Assembly: GCA_012838665.1 (NCBI GenBank) | Contig: DUOX01000040.1 | Location: 23,484-87,483, forward strand | DNA: 64,000 bases | From: Clostridiales bacterium | Lineage (GTDB): Bacteria; Bacillota; Clostridia; Oscillospirales; Oscillospiraceae | Direction: 5' to 3' | In this document: piece after piece, positions 53,021-60,756 of the stretch | How the letters are laid out: each line of letters starts with the position of its first letter | How positions within the stretch are numbered: the stretch's first letter is position 1 | Notes under the pieces: generated by a model | Told to the model about the DNA's origin: nothing | What the model saw: the letters and a program-made list of their open reading frames with translations, nothing else | The model's database searches: none | Made by a program: the position numbers and the translations under genes

Positions 53021-53068
53021 GATTACATTCTCCATAGCGTCCGCCGGAAGGCGGCATAAATTTTCACC

Positions 53069-53097
53069 ATTATAGGCAGTTGCGGTGCCGATGTCAA
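53069..53097 (-). promoter_or_regulatory. Consensus sigma-A promoter of the aromatic operon
   Basis: Minus strand TTGACA (53097-53092) and TATAAT (53074-53069) with a 17-base spacer, both perfect. Transcription would start near 53062 and give a leader of about 260 bases before aroF. Confidence 0.9.
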
Positions 53098-53202
53098 GGT
53101 TTTTTTTATTATAATATGCAAATTATATGGTTTTATAGAAATCGGGCAGAAAAACTTTAACCGCCTGTTAAATATGCTTATATATATAATTTTATATAAT
53201 TT

Positions 53203-54210
53203 CTAACGGCGTCCGGCGCCGCCGCCGCCGGAGAATCCTCCGCCTCCGGAACCACGCCCTCCGCCGAAGCCTCCAAAGCCTCCGCCGCGTCCGCCGCCGA
53301 AACCTCCGCTGCGCCCGCCGCCTCCAAAGCCGCTGCCGCCTCCAAAACCGCCGCCGCCCCATCGGTTATTTCTGGTGTTATTCCTGGCTGAACCGCTTCC
53401 GGGAGGCGGCGGAGGGGGAGGGGGATTCCATGGACCGGGACGATAACGCCTGCCAAAGAAAAATGGGAAAAAGGGAAAGAAGAAAGTATTCCTGTATCCC
53501 CCGTAGCCTCCATAATAACGCCTGCGCCTAGAGCTTGTAGAAACAAGCACAATTAACACTACAACGATTATCAAAAACACGAAAACCACATTAACAAAGT
53601 TCCAGGCAGAGTAAGAGCCATCATAATGCGGCTCGCCTTCATAGTAGTATTCCTGATACGGTGTCTGAGATGGCGCCTCCTGCTGGTAATCGGGATTCGA
53701 GGCCACTACGGAGGAACCGTAGTAGTCGTCAAACCAGTACAATAGCTGCATAAACAGGGTATTGACGGCCACGTCGTATTCTCCGGCATCAAAATCCGGC
53801 CAGAAGAATCGGTCCAGCATGTCGCTTATCCTGGAATCCGTAAGGCTTCCGGAAAGTCCCGAACCCACGGTGAGCCAGGCCTTGTTTTCGCCTACGGCAA
53901 GCAACAGCAGAACGCCGTTGTTTTCCTCCGCGCTGCCTACACCCCAGTCGTTAAAGAGCTGGTTTGCATATTCGTCGGAATACATGCCGTCCAAATAGTT
54001 TACCGTTACCACAACCACTTGAGCACCCTTGCACTGCTGCTCCAGGGCATCGTTGTAGTTTATGATAAGCTCTTCCGTAACGTTGGAGAGAACATCCGCA
54101 TAGTCAGCCACATAGAACTCCTCGCTGGCAGGCACCACCGCAAGGGCGGGCACGCACAGGAGGGACAATATAAGCATGAAGGCTAAAAGTAAAGTAATTG
54201 ACTTTTTCAT
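53203..54210 (-). CDS. TPM domain protein, secreted or membrane anchored
   Basis: 335 residues. A signal peptide (LLLAFMLILSLLCVPALA) is followed by a TPM domain about 30-160 (FYVADYADVLSN, VVVVTVNYLDG, NNGVLLLLAVGENKAWLTVG), a membrane helix about 208-225 (VFVFLIIVVVLIVLV) and a tail with a Pro run and about 70 residues of Gly-rich sequence. TPM proteins are linked to membrane stress and photosystem repair in other organisms; the role here is unknown. Last gene of an xpaC-telA-lemA-TPM cluster. Confidence 0.88.
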   Translation of the reverse strand: MKKSITLLLAFMLILSLLCVPALAVVPASEEFYVADYADVLSNVTEELIINYNDALEQQCKGAQVVVVTVNYLDGMYSDEYANQLFNDWGVGSAEENNGVLLLLAVGENKAWLTVGSGLSGSLTDSRISDMLDRFFWPDFDAGEYDVAVNTLFMQLLYWFDDYYGSSVVASNPDYQQEAPSQTPYQEYYYEGEPHYDGSYSAWNFVNVVFVFLIIVVVLIVLVSTSSRRRRYYGGYGGYRNTFFFPFFPFFFGRRYRPGPWNPPPPPPPPGSGSARNNTRNNRWGGGGFGGGSGFGGGGRSGGFGGGRGGGFGGFGGGRGSGGGGFSGGGGAGRR

Positions 54211-54219
54211 ATTGACATC

Positions 54220-54801
54220 CTATTCATACAATTCCGGGGGGTCGACCCAGGATATTCTCCAAAGGAAATTTGTGGGATAAACGTTCAGGGTTGTGCGGTA
54301 AAACTCACGTACGGCCTCGTTATAGCCGGATTTTTCAATGGCCGCCTGGGCGCCGTAAAAATTGCTTCGGCATTTTTCATAGTTTTTCGCCTCGCGCTGA
54401 GAAAGCTCTATGCCTTCCATGCCCTTTTCCAGGTCTTCAAAGGCAGACTGAAGCTCCTCATTTGCATTATATACTTCTTCAACAGAAGTTTTGCCACGCT
54501 CGGCGTCATTAAGAGTATCTATAAGCCTGTTTCTTGCAGCCCGGAGGTTCTGCGTTTCGCTTTCCAGCTGGCTGTAATTGGCGGTTATGGTCGCCGCCGC
54601 GTTTGCAGCATCAATGCGGACCTTCAGATGAGTAGCGACACTCTTGCGGGCGTAGCCGTCATATACAACGCCGGTAAAGAAACTGTCCCTGACCCTCTGG
54701 CACTCGGCACCCAAAGTGCGGTGGACGCTGAAAATGGTGGAAAGGATAATAACCACAGCGGTTATAATGAAAGCCACATGGCGTTTTTTTAATAGTTCCA
54801 T
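54220..54801 (-). CDS. LemA family protein
   Basis: 193 residues with one N-terminal membrane helix (VAFIITAVVIILSTIF) and a long helical region, as in LemA proteins, although the family's usual Tyr-Asn-Leu motifs are diverged (NAAATITANYSQLES, ARNRLIDTLND, YPTNFLW). ATG 54801 is preferred because AAAGGA is nine bases upstream. LemA and TPM proteins are often encoded side by side, which supports the call. Confidence 0.78.
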   Translation of the reverse strand: MELLKKRHVAFIITAVVIILSTIFSVHRTLGAECQRVRDSFFTGVVYDGYARKSVATHLKVRIDAANAAATITANYSQLESETQNLRAARNRLIDTLNDAERGKTSVEEVYNANEELQSAFEDLEKGMEGIELSQREAKNYEKCRSNFYGAQAAIEKSGYNEAVREFYRTTLNVYPTNFLWRISWVDPPELYE

Positions 54802-54840
54802 AGACATACGTCCTTTCAATAGCAGCTGCAGGAGGCGAGA

Positions 54841-55998
54841 TTAGCCTCTCAGCTCCAACAGTTTTTGCTTGAGTTCGCCCTCAATGCGTCCAAGCTCGAC
54901 CTCGGCCTCGGCACGGCGGACGCGTCCTTCTTCCTGAATCTGTCGTACTTCTTCTAAGGTTTTAATAAGCTCCTCATTTGTGTGTTTGAGGGTTTCAAGG
55001 TCGACAATGCCCCGCTCGGCCTCCCTGGCCACGTCGATACTGCCCTGGCGCAAAGCCTCGGCATTCCGGCGGAGCAGCTCGTTTGTAAGATTGGACACTT
55101 CCCGCTGGGCGCTCATGGCCTGCTGGGAGTGATGCATGGAAAGCGCCAGCACCATCTGGGATTTCCACAGGGGAATGGTGTTTATAATGGATGTCTGTAT
55201 TTTTTCCGCCATAAGGCTGTCGTTGTTCTGAATCATACGAATCTGGGGTGACATCTGAATTGAAATCATTCGGGTCAGCTCCAGGTCGTGAAGCCGCTTT
55301 TCAAAACGTCCCAACATATTGGCAAAATCGTTGGCAGCCTGGGCGTCCTCGGGCAGGCCGGACTGTTTTGCCTTCTCCTGAAGTTTGGGCAGTTCGGTCT
55401 TCCTCAGTTCCTCCAACCGGAGTTTGCCTGCAATGATATACATGGAGAGCTCCTTGTTGTAGGCCAGGTTCATCTCGTACATCTTGTCCAGCATGGCAAT
55501 GTCCTTGGTAAGAACTCTCCAATGGTTGTCCAAAGCTTCGGTGATTTTGTCAACATTCACTTGGGCCTTGTCATATTGGGCTTTCAGAACGGCAATTTTA
55601 TTTTTTGCCTTTCTGAAGAGCCCCATAAAGCCCTTTTTCTCATCCTCGGAAAAGTTGAAACCCTGAAGCTCTACCACCAGGGACGACAGCATATCGCCCA
55701 CCTGACCCAGGTCCTTACTCCTTACGTTGCCCAAAGCGGCGCTGGAGAATTCAGCAACATTTTTCTGGGCGGCGGAGCCGTAGTTTAAAACCATATTGGT
55801 GTCGGTAACATCAATTTGCCTGGCAAACTCCCGAACGGCGGCCTGCTCCTCAGGGGAGAGACGGTTAATATCAAGTTTTTCCACAGGGATGTCCGCCTCG
55901 GGCTTTGGAGCCTCGGCGGCGGAGGGAGAGGGTGCGGCCGGCGCATTTTTGTCCTGGGGGTGCAATGTCAAGGAGGGGATGTATTCTTTGTTATCCAT
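54841..55998 (-). CDS. telA: TelA-like toxic anion resistance protein
   Basis: 385-residue cytoplasmic, mostly helical protein of the TelA/KlaA family. Typical regions are DKITEALDNHWRVLTKDIAM, YIIAGKLRLEELRKTELP and IQTSIINTIPLWKSQMVLAL near residue 275. The family is named for tellurite resistance but also sits in general envelope stress gene sets. ATG 55998 has AAAGGA eight bases upstream. Follows xpaC by 32 bases. Confidence 0.92.
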   Translation of the reverse strand: MDNKEYIPSLTLHPQDKNAPAAPSPSAAEAPKPEADIPVEKLDINRLSPEEQAAVREFARQIDVTDTNMVLNYGSAAQKNVAEFSSAALGNVRSKDLGQVGDMLSSLVVELQGFNFSEDEKKGFMGLFRKAKNKIAVLKAQYDKAQVNVDKITEALDNHWRVLTKDIAMLDKMYEMNLAYNKELSMYIIAGKLRLEELRKTELPKLQEKAKQSGLPEDAQAANDFANMLGRFEKRLHDLELTRMISIQMSPQIRMIQNNDSLMAEKIQTSIINTIPLWKSQMVLALSMHHSQQAMSAQREVSNLTNELLRRNAEALRQGSIDVAREAERGIVDLETLKHTNEELIKTLEEVRQIQEEGRVRRAEAEVELGRIEGELKQKLLELRG

Positions 55999-56030
55999 AT
56001 GCATTGTCCTTTCATATTCCTTTAGTAAGG

Positions 56031-56693
56031 TTAACCGCTAGTTTTCTTGCCGAAATCGTTGCCGGCCAGGCCCTCCCGGGCCAGCATGGCGTTCATGACC
56101 TCAATGTCGGTTTCAATGTCCAGAGCCTGGTTTGCGAAGAGGGAGTCCAATTGCTTTTTAAAAGCCTCCACTGCCGTGTCCAGCATGGCTTCGATACGGC
56201 TCATGGAGCCGGATATGTGAACGCCCTCGATACCCTGATCGCTCATGCGGTCATAGGCGTTTAACAGTTTAATGGTGGTAGGCAGGTAGTAGTTCAAAAA
56301 TTTTTTAATCTGAGGTACGTTGCCGGGGTTGTCAATGGCGTTTTGCACTATTTTATCCGAAATCTGCATTAGCTGGTTGATTTTCAAACGGATAGAATTG
56401 TCTTTGATGGAGGCATAGAGCCTGCCCATCTCGGACTGGGCAATTTTGCCCTCGGCTATAATTGCGTCCACCTCGGGGCCGTAGCTGACTGGCTCAGGCT
56501 CCGGTTCCGGCTCTTCAACGTAAACAATTTTAGTTTTAAAGATTTTCTTGGATATGCTCCAGGTTAACAGCGTAACCAGAATTGCGACGATAAAATGCCA
56601 TAGCTTGTACAAGGGAAATAAAAGCGCGTATAGCAGCCAGGTTAACGCCACGGTATAAATGGGCCCCACAGGTTTTTTCTTGACTTCCCGCAA
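56031..56693 (-). CDS. XpaC family protein
   Basis: 220 residues with two N-terminal membrane helices (YTVALTWLLYALLFPLYKL, FIVAILVTLLTWSI), a Pro-Glu repeat linker (EEPEPEPEPV) and a C-terminal helical domain. This is the XpaC (5-bromo-4-chloroindolyl phosphate hydrolysis) family, usually next to telA. TTG at 56693 is the start behind AAGGAGG. First gene of the four-gene cluster. Confidence 0.88.
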   Translation of the reverse strand: MREVKKKPVGPIYTVALTWLLYALLFPLYKLWHFIVAILVTLLTWSISKKIFKTKIVYVEEPEPEPEPVSYGPEVDAIIAEGKIAQSEMGRLYASIKDNSIRLKINQLMQISDKIVQNAIDNPGNVPQIKKFLNYYLPTTIKLLNAYDRMSDQGIEGVHISGSMSRIEAMLDTAVEAFKKQLDSLFANQALDIETDIEVMNAMLAREGLAGNDFGKKTSG

Positions 56694-56742
56694 TTACTTC
56701 GCCTCCTTGACGGCTGCTGTCAATTTGTTCTTTTTTGTAATA

Positions 56743-56771
56743 ATTGTATATTCAAACTATAAAAACGTCAA
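56743..56771 (-). promoter_or_regulatory. Sigma-A promoter of the xpaC-telA-lemA-TPM cluster
   Basis: Minus strand TTGACG (56771-56766) and TACAAT (56748-56743), spacer 17 bases, about 50 bases before the xpaC start. Confidence 0.75.
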
Positions 56772-56895
56772 GGAAAAAACTTGCGCAACAACATATTGTA
56801 TTATATAACATTAATTTTGCTGTGTACTTTTGAAAGTCTTGCTCAAGGTGAAGTGACAACTGAACAAAGAGCCGAAAAAATGTCTGGCACATATA

Positions 56896-57330
56896 ATGGC
56901 GTCTCGGGCATCTAAGCCCTTGTCCGTTGAAAAGCTTTTCACACCGAAAGAAAGGGACTATATAGCAAGTAGCCCCGCTTTTAAGGCTTCCGCCGTTGCC
57001 GGGGCGGCTCCCTTTTCTTATACTGATAAAAGCGGGTGAAATCCAGGGCATTTTTAAGCAGGTGCTGAACAGACAGGGAAAAGCCGATTATGGTTATGGC
57101 AACATATATTCGGTACTGTATTATACCGCTCTGCACATTATAAAAATGTTGTCATCGTTCCTATTGAGAAAGAAACAAGAAAAGTAATTGGCGGCATTGG
57201 GATAGCAATGGTTAATGAAAAAGAGGCATATGAATCCGTATTTAAAAAAGCGGATGCCGCCCTATATAAGGCAAAGGGCTATAATAAACCCCATGTCATT
57301 ATTTATGATGAGGCAAAAAATGGCTTATAA
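56896..57330 (+). pseudogene. Remnant of a solute-binding domain / GGDEF sensor protein
   Basis: Three frames read in turn give the start of a family 3 solute-binding domain (LFTPKERDYIASSPAF, APFSYTDKSG, then GEIQGIFKQVLNRQG, YGYGNIYSVLYYTALH, NVVIVPIEKETRKV), followed without a gap by the end of a GGDEF domain (YESVFKKADAALYKAKGYN, KPHVIIYDEAKNGL). Frame changes are near 57037 and 57145. Most of the binding domain, any membrane helix and the GGDEF active site are missing, so a large internal deletion is inferred. ATG at 56896 is the first possible start. It sits just before an intact diguanylate cyclase. Confidence 0.7.
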
Positions 57331-57541
57331 TCATTAACGAATGAGCCTAGAATATCGAAAATTTAATTAGGAGAATATTTAAATCAGATGCCAGGGAAAT
57401 CGCTCTAAGTCTGGGGGTATAATATCACGGCTGAGGAGACAGTTTTCTACTGTTATCACGAATAATTTATGATTGACCGGGATTATTTTAAATATTCTGT
57501 TCAATTCTTTGTACAGTTTAACTTATCTTATTAAATTTTAT

Positions 57542-57570
57542 TGGACAAAAGGCTTAAAGACCCCTATAAT
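57542..57570 (+). promoter_or_regulatory. Sigma-A promoter of the diguanylate cyclase gene
   Basis: TGGACA (57542-57547) and TATAAT (57565-57570), spacer 17 bases. The gene starts 90 bases downstream. Confidence 0.75.
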
Positions 57571-57571
57571 A

Positions 57572-57591
57572 AATACAATACTTATTGTATT
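57572..57591 (+). promoter_or_regulatory. Perfect dyad at the transcription start
   Basis: AATACAATA and TATTGTATT are perfect inverted repeats around CT, starting one base after the -10 box. The position fits a repressor operator. The binding protein is not known. Confidence 0.55.
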
Positions 57592-57659
57592 TCCCATTTC
57601 GGATTATTAAAACTAATCGCCAAAGCTGCTTTCATTGTCATTTTTGGGAGGGAGGCCAA

Positions 57660-59414
57660 GTGGTTAATAATTGGAAACACAAATGTATAACATTTTTGTT
57701 TGCCCACATCATCGCGCTTCTGATAATATTATCTGACCTTCCCTGCGCTTTGGCCATGCAAGATGAAATAAATATTCTTGTCTTACACCAATACGATGTG
57801 GATTATACCGCCCATCAGGTCTTTAATAATGGATTGATTGAACAACTTCAAAAAGACGAATACTACAAATTCAACTTTACATATGAATATTTGAAAATGG
57901 ATCAGTTCCCAAATAATGAGGTTTATCTGGCAGCCACGGCAAACTATTTTAAACTGAAACAGGAATACTCTAACCGCAGCCCCGACGTAATAATATCATC
58001 GCACGGCATGGCGAATTTTCTCGCCAGATATGGAAATACGATATTCGGAGATGTGCCCATCATTTCCATTTGGGACGGAAACGATAAAGACCTTATAAAC
58101 TTGAAGGAATCATATTCACAATGTGTCACCGTCTCTGCCCTTGTAAATTTCGACAAAAATATTGAACTTATTCTCAATACCCAGCAGAATATAGAAAACA
58201 TATATGTTGTAATTGGAAATTCCCCATACGAAATAAACATGCTTGAACAAATTAAAAAAGCGGCGGAGCCATATAAAGAAGAGGTTAATTTTATATATTT
58301 GAATAATCTCTCCTATGACAATATGTTGGCTTCCCTCAGGAGCCCAAAAGCTAATTCCGCGGTTTTGTTTGTACGATACATGGTTGATGCTGAGGGTAAT
58401 GCCTTTGTGCCCGTCCGTGTCCTGGACAGTATAATTAAAGACGTTAATACGCCTGTTTATGGTACCTACTCCCAATACCTGGGTTCGGGTATAGTAGGCG
58501 GCTATTTATACGATTTTTATAGAATAGCTCAGCTTTCCGCCGAATTAGCCATTGACGTTATCGAAGGCAGCAGCCCGGAGGAATTAACGCTGGCAGATGA
58601 AAAATATCAAGACTACGTTTTTGACTGGCAGGCCATGAAACGCTGGGGCATTGATACTTCCGTATTGCCTGACAACAGCAGAATTGAATATTCCGATGAA
58701 AATCCCTGGGAACAATATGCCGGATATATCGTCGCAGGATGTATTGTTATAGGGATTGAGACTCTGCTAATTCTGGATCTCATCAAAAACCGCAAGAAAC
58801 GTCTGCAGGCTGAAGCAGACCTGCTTGTAATCAATAATTTGCTGGAAAAGCTGGTAGATGAGCGTACAGTGGAGCTGCGGGAGACCCAGGCAAGGCTTAT
58901 GGCTTTAAACAAGCAACTAGACCTCGCCTCAAGGATTGACCCGCTGACTCAATTATATAACCGACGTCATATAGAGGAGCGACTTAAGGAGGAATACGAG
59001 GTATTCTTAAGGACCGGTCAGGTTTTTTCTATTATGCTCATGGATGTTGACGATTTTAAGAAGGTAAATGACCAATACGGCCATGACGTTGGGGACATGG
59101 TGCTGAAGAAGTTGTCAGAGACCATACTAAAATCCGTGAGAAACTATGACGTTGTGGCAAGATGGGGCGGCGAAGAGTTCTTAGTGCTTTTCCCCAGATT
59201 GACAAGCGACCATACCGAAGACCGGGCCTATGCCATTCTTAAGGCCGCAGAGGAAAACCCCTTTTATTATAAGGAAACCCCAATTCCCGTTACGCTGTCA
59301 ATTGGCGTTGCCACTATAAAGAGCAATGAAACAATTAGGCAGGTAATAAAAAGGGCCGACGATGCTCTCTATAAGGGAAAAAGTACGGGAAAAAACAGGG
59401 TGATTATGACATAG
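57660..59414 (+). CDS. Periplasmic-sensor diguanylate cyclase (ABC-substrate-binding-like + GGDEF)
   Basis: 584 residues. GTG at 57660 follows GGGAGGGAGG. An N-terminal membrane/signal segment (FLFAHIIALLIILSDLPCALA) leads to an extracytoplasmic domain of the ABC_sub_bind type (about 35-350: INILVLHQYDVDYTAHQVF, PDVIISSHGMANFLARYG, YLGSGIVGGYLYDFY), a membrane helix (YIVAGCIVIGIETLLIL), a coiled coil and a GGDEF domain with the active site GGEEF in ARWGGEEFLVLF. It should make c-di-GMP in response to an outside ligand. No RxxD inhibition site is obvious just before GGEEF. Confidence 0.9.
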   Translation: MVNNWKHKCITFLFAHIIALLIILSDLPCALAMQDEINILVLHQYDVDYTAHQVFNNGLIEQLQKDEYYKFNFTYEYLKMDQFPNNEVYLAATANYFKLKQEYSNRSPDVIISSHGMANFLARYGNTIFGDVPIISIWDGNDKDLINLKESYSQCVTVSALVNFDKNIELILNTQQNIENIYVVIGNSPYEINMLEQIKKAAEPYKEEVNFIYLNNLSYDNMLASLRSPKANSAVLFVRYMVDAEGNAFVPVRVLDSIIKDVNTPVYGTYSQYLGSGIVGGYLYDFYRIAQLSAELAIDVIEGSSPEELTLADEKYQDYVFDWQAMKRWGIDTSVLPDNSRIEYSDENPWEQYAGYIVAGCIVIGIETLLILDLIKNRKKRLQAEADLLVINNLLEKLVDERTVELRETQARLMALNKQLDLASRIDPLTQLYNRRHIEERLKEEYEVFLRTGQVFSIMLMDVDDFKKVNDQYGHDVGDMVLKKLSETILKSVRNYDVVARWGGEEFLVLFPRLTSDHTEDRAYAILKAAEENPFYYKETPIPVTLSIGVATIKSNETIRQVIKRADDALYKGKSTGKNRVIMT

Positions 59415-59448
59415 TGAGTATTGATATGTGATTTTATGTTTTATTCTT

Positions 59449-59466
59449 AGTCCGCCTCGCCGGACT
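59449..59466 (+). terminator. Weak hairpin after the diguanylate cyclase
   Basis: AGTCCG and CGGACT pair around CCTCGC and are followed by ATTT. A six-pair stem and a short T-run make termination possible but weak. Confidence 0.4.
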
Positions 59467-59500
59467 ATTTCAATTACAGCACGTGAAATCGAGGATTATT

Positions 59501-60289
59501 ATGGATATTGTAATAAAAGAGACTTATTTGGAAATGAGTAAATACGCGGCAAGTATAGTTGCCGAAACTATTATTAAAAAGCCCGACTGTGTTATCGGGC
59601 TTGCCACTGGTAGCACTCCTATCGGGACGTATCGGGAATTAATAAGGCTACATAGGGAGGGTTTTGATTTCTCCAGAGTCAGGACTTTCAACCTTGATGA
59701 ATACCTGGGTGTGGGAATGGATTTGTCAAAACCCTACCACATGGATCAAAGCTATGCCAGATTCATGTATGAGGAGCTTTTCAGGCATATAAACATAAAA
59801 CCCGAAAACGTTCACGTACCCGACGGGCTGGCAAAGGACCCGGAAAGCTTTTGCAGGGCTTACGAAGAAAAGATTGCCAAAGCAGGCGGGATAGATCTTC
59901 AGCTCCTCGGAATAGGCATGGACGGACACTGGGCATTTAATGAGCCCGGCTCTTCCTTTAATTCAAGAACCAGGGTGGAGAAGCTGACAAAACAAACCCT
60001 GAACGATAATTATGAGGCCTTCTATAAAAAGGCCGGCATCTCCAGAGAGGAAATGCCCCATTATGCCATTACCATGGGCATTGGCACCATACTGGAGGCC
60101 AAAGCCATCCTTATGATGGCAAACGGCAGCAAAAAAGCTGAGATTATAGCCAAAGCCCTGGAAGGCCCCGTGACAAATGAGGTTACGGCTTCTGCAATTC
60201 AAATATATCAGGGCGAGGCTACGGTTGTCCTGGACAGGGAAGCCGCCGCCGGACTCAAGCAATTGGCTCCTAGTTCGCACTGTACGTAA
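59501..60289 (+). CDS. nagB: Glucosamine-6-phosphate deaminase
   Basis: 262 residues. Converts glucosamine 6-phosphate to fructose 6-phosphate and ammonia. GLATGSTPIGTYRELIR, FNLDEYLGV with the active-site aspartate, and LLGIGMDGH are intact. The usual GHIGFNEP or GHIAFNEP reads GHWAFNEPGSSF here, a Trp where Ile is normal. ATG 59501 has GAGGA five bases upstream. No nagA follows. Amino-sugar use is inferred. Confidence 0.93.
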   Translation: MDIVIKETYLEMSKYAASIVAETIIKKPDCVIGLATGSTPIGTYRELIRLHREGFDFSRVRTFNLDEYLGVGMDLSKPYHMDQSYARFMYEELFRHINIKPENVHVPDGLAKDPESFCRAYEEKIAKAGGIDLQLLGIGMDGHWAFNEPGSSFNSRTRVEKLTKQTLNDNYEAFYKKAGISREEMPHYAITMGIGTILEAKAILMMANGSKKAEIIAKALEGPVTNEVTASAIQIYQGEATVVLDREAAAGLKQLAPSSHCT

Positions 60290-60381
60290 TCCCTGGCATT
60301 AAAAATGGGACCACATATGGTTTTGCCTTAAATCCATGATAATTTTGTATTGAAATTTTTATAAAAACTCATAATAAGTGC

Positions 60382-60412
60382 TTGAATTGCTGTCTTAACT
60401 ATGATATCATAG
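60382..60412 (+). promoter_or_regulatory. Sigma-A promoter of secG with an overlapping palindrome
   Basis: TTGAAT (60382-60387) and TATCAT (60405-60410), spacer 17. The perfect palindrome CTATGATATCATAG (60399-60412) covers the -10 box and may be an operator. Confidence 0.6.
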
Positions 60413-60451
60413 CAAGCACGACTATGAGCTTCACTGAAAGGATAGATATAT

Positions 60452-60679
60452 ATGTCCCTGTTTCTTACCATTATACAGCTTCTCTCCGCCCTGTTTCTTA
60501 TTGTTGTGGTTCTTTTGCAATCAGGCAAGAGAAGCGGGCTTTCAGGAGCCATTGCCGGCGGTGCCGAAACTTTTTTGTCCAAGACCAAAGCCAAGTCTAT
60601 TGACTCCAAGCTGGCTAAGATGACAAAGTGGATAGCCCTTCTCTTTGCCGTTCTCACCCTCATTTTGAATCTTATCTAA
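60452..60679 (+). CDS. secG: Preprotein translocase subunit SecG
   Basis: 75 residues with two membrane helices (TIIQLLSALFLIVVVLLQ and WIALLFAVLTLILNLI) and the family loop SGKRSGLSGAIAGGAETFL. Accessory subunit of the SecYEG channel. GAAAGGA precedes the ATG. No rnr or smpB follows, unlike many Firmicutes. Confidence 0.95.
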   Translation: MSLFLTIIQLLSALFLIVVVLLQSGKRSGLSGAIAGGAETFLSKTKAKSIDSKLAKMTKWIALLFAVLTLILNLI

Positions 60680-60695
60680 TACTCTAAATAGTTGA

Positions 60696-60732
60696 AACGT
60701 TAAAAGGCCGCCATGGGCGGCCTTTTAACGTT
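60696..60732. terminator. Strong terminator between secG and the MATE remnant
   Basis: AACGTTAAAAGGCCGCC and GGCGGCCTTTTAACGTT pair perfectly around ATG, 17 bp. Works for both convergent genes. Confidence 0.92.
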
Positions 60733-60756
60733 ATGGAAATAATGTTACAGCTGTAA

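Larger units (their letters stand above)
57331..57659. other. Intergenic region before the diguanylate cyclase
   Basis: No ORF of note. Besides the promoter and dyad listed separately, nothing recognisable was found; I saw no match to the c-di-GMP riboswitch core. Confidence 0.5.

Noticed and set aside
52802..53062. T-box leader before aroF
   Set aside because: The T-box core (AGGGTGG-like bulge) and specifier-loop architecture are not seen; the leader ORF and terminator explain the region.
53178..53552. Ala-rich ORF antifolded within the TPM gene
   Set aside because: It is another frame of the Gly-rich tail of the TPM protein; the repetitive GGN codons read as Ala or Arg in shifted frames.
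57331..57659. c-di-GMP riboswitch before the diguanylate cyclase
   Set aside because: The region was read for the conserved core of the known classes; no clear match was found.
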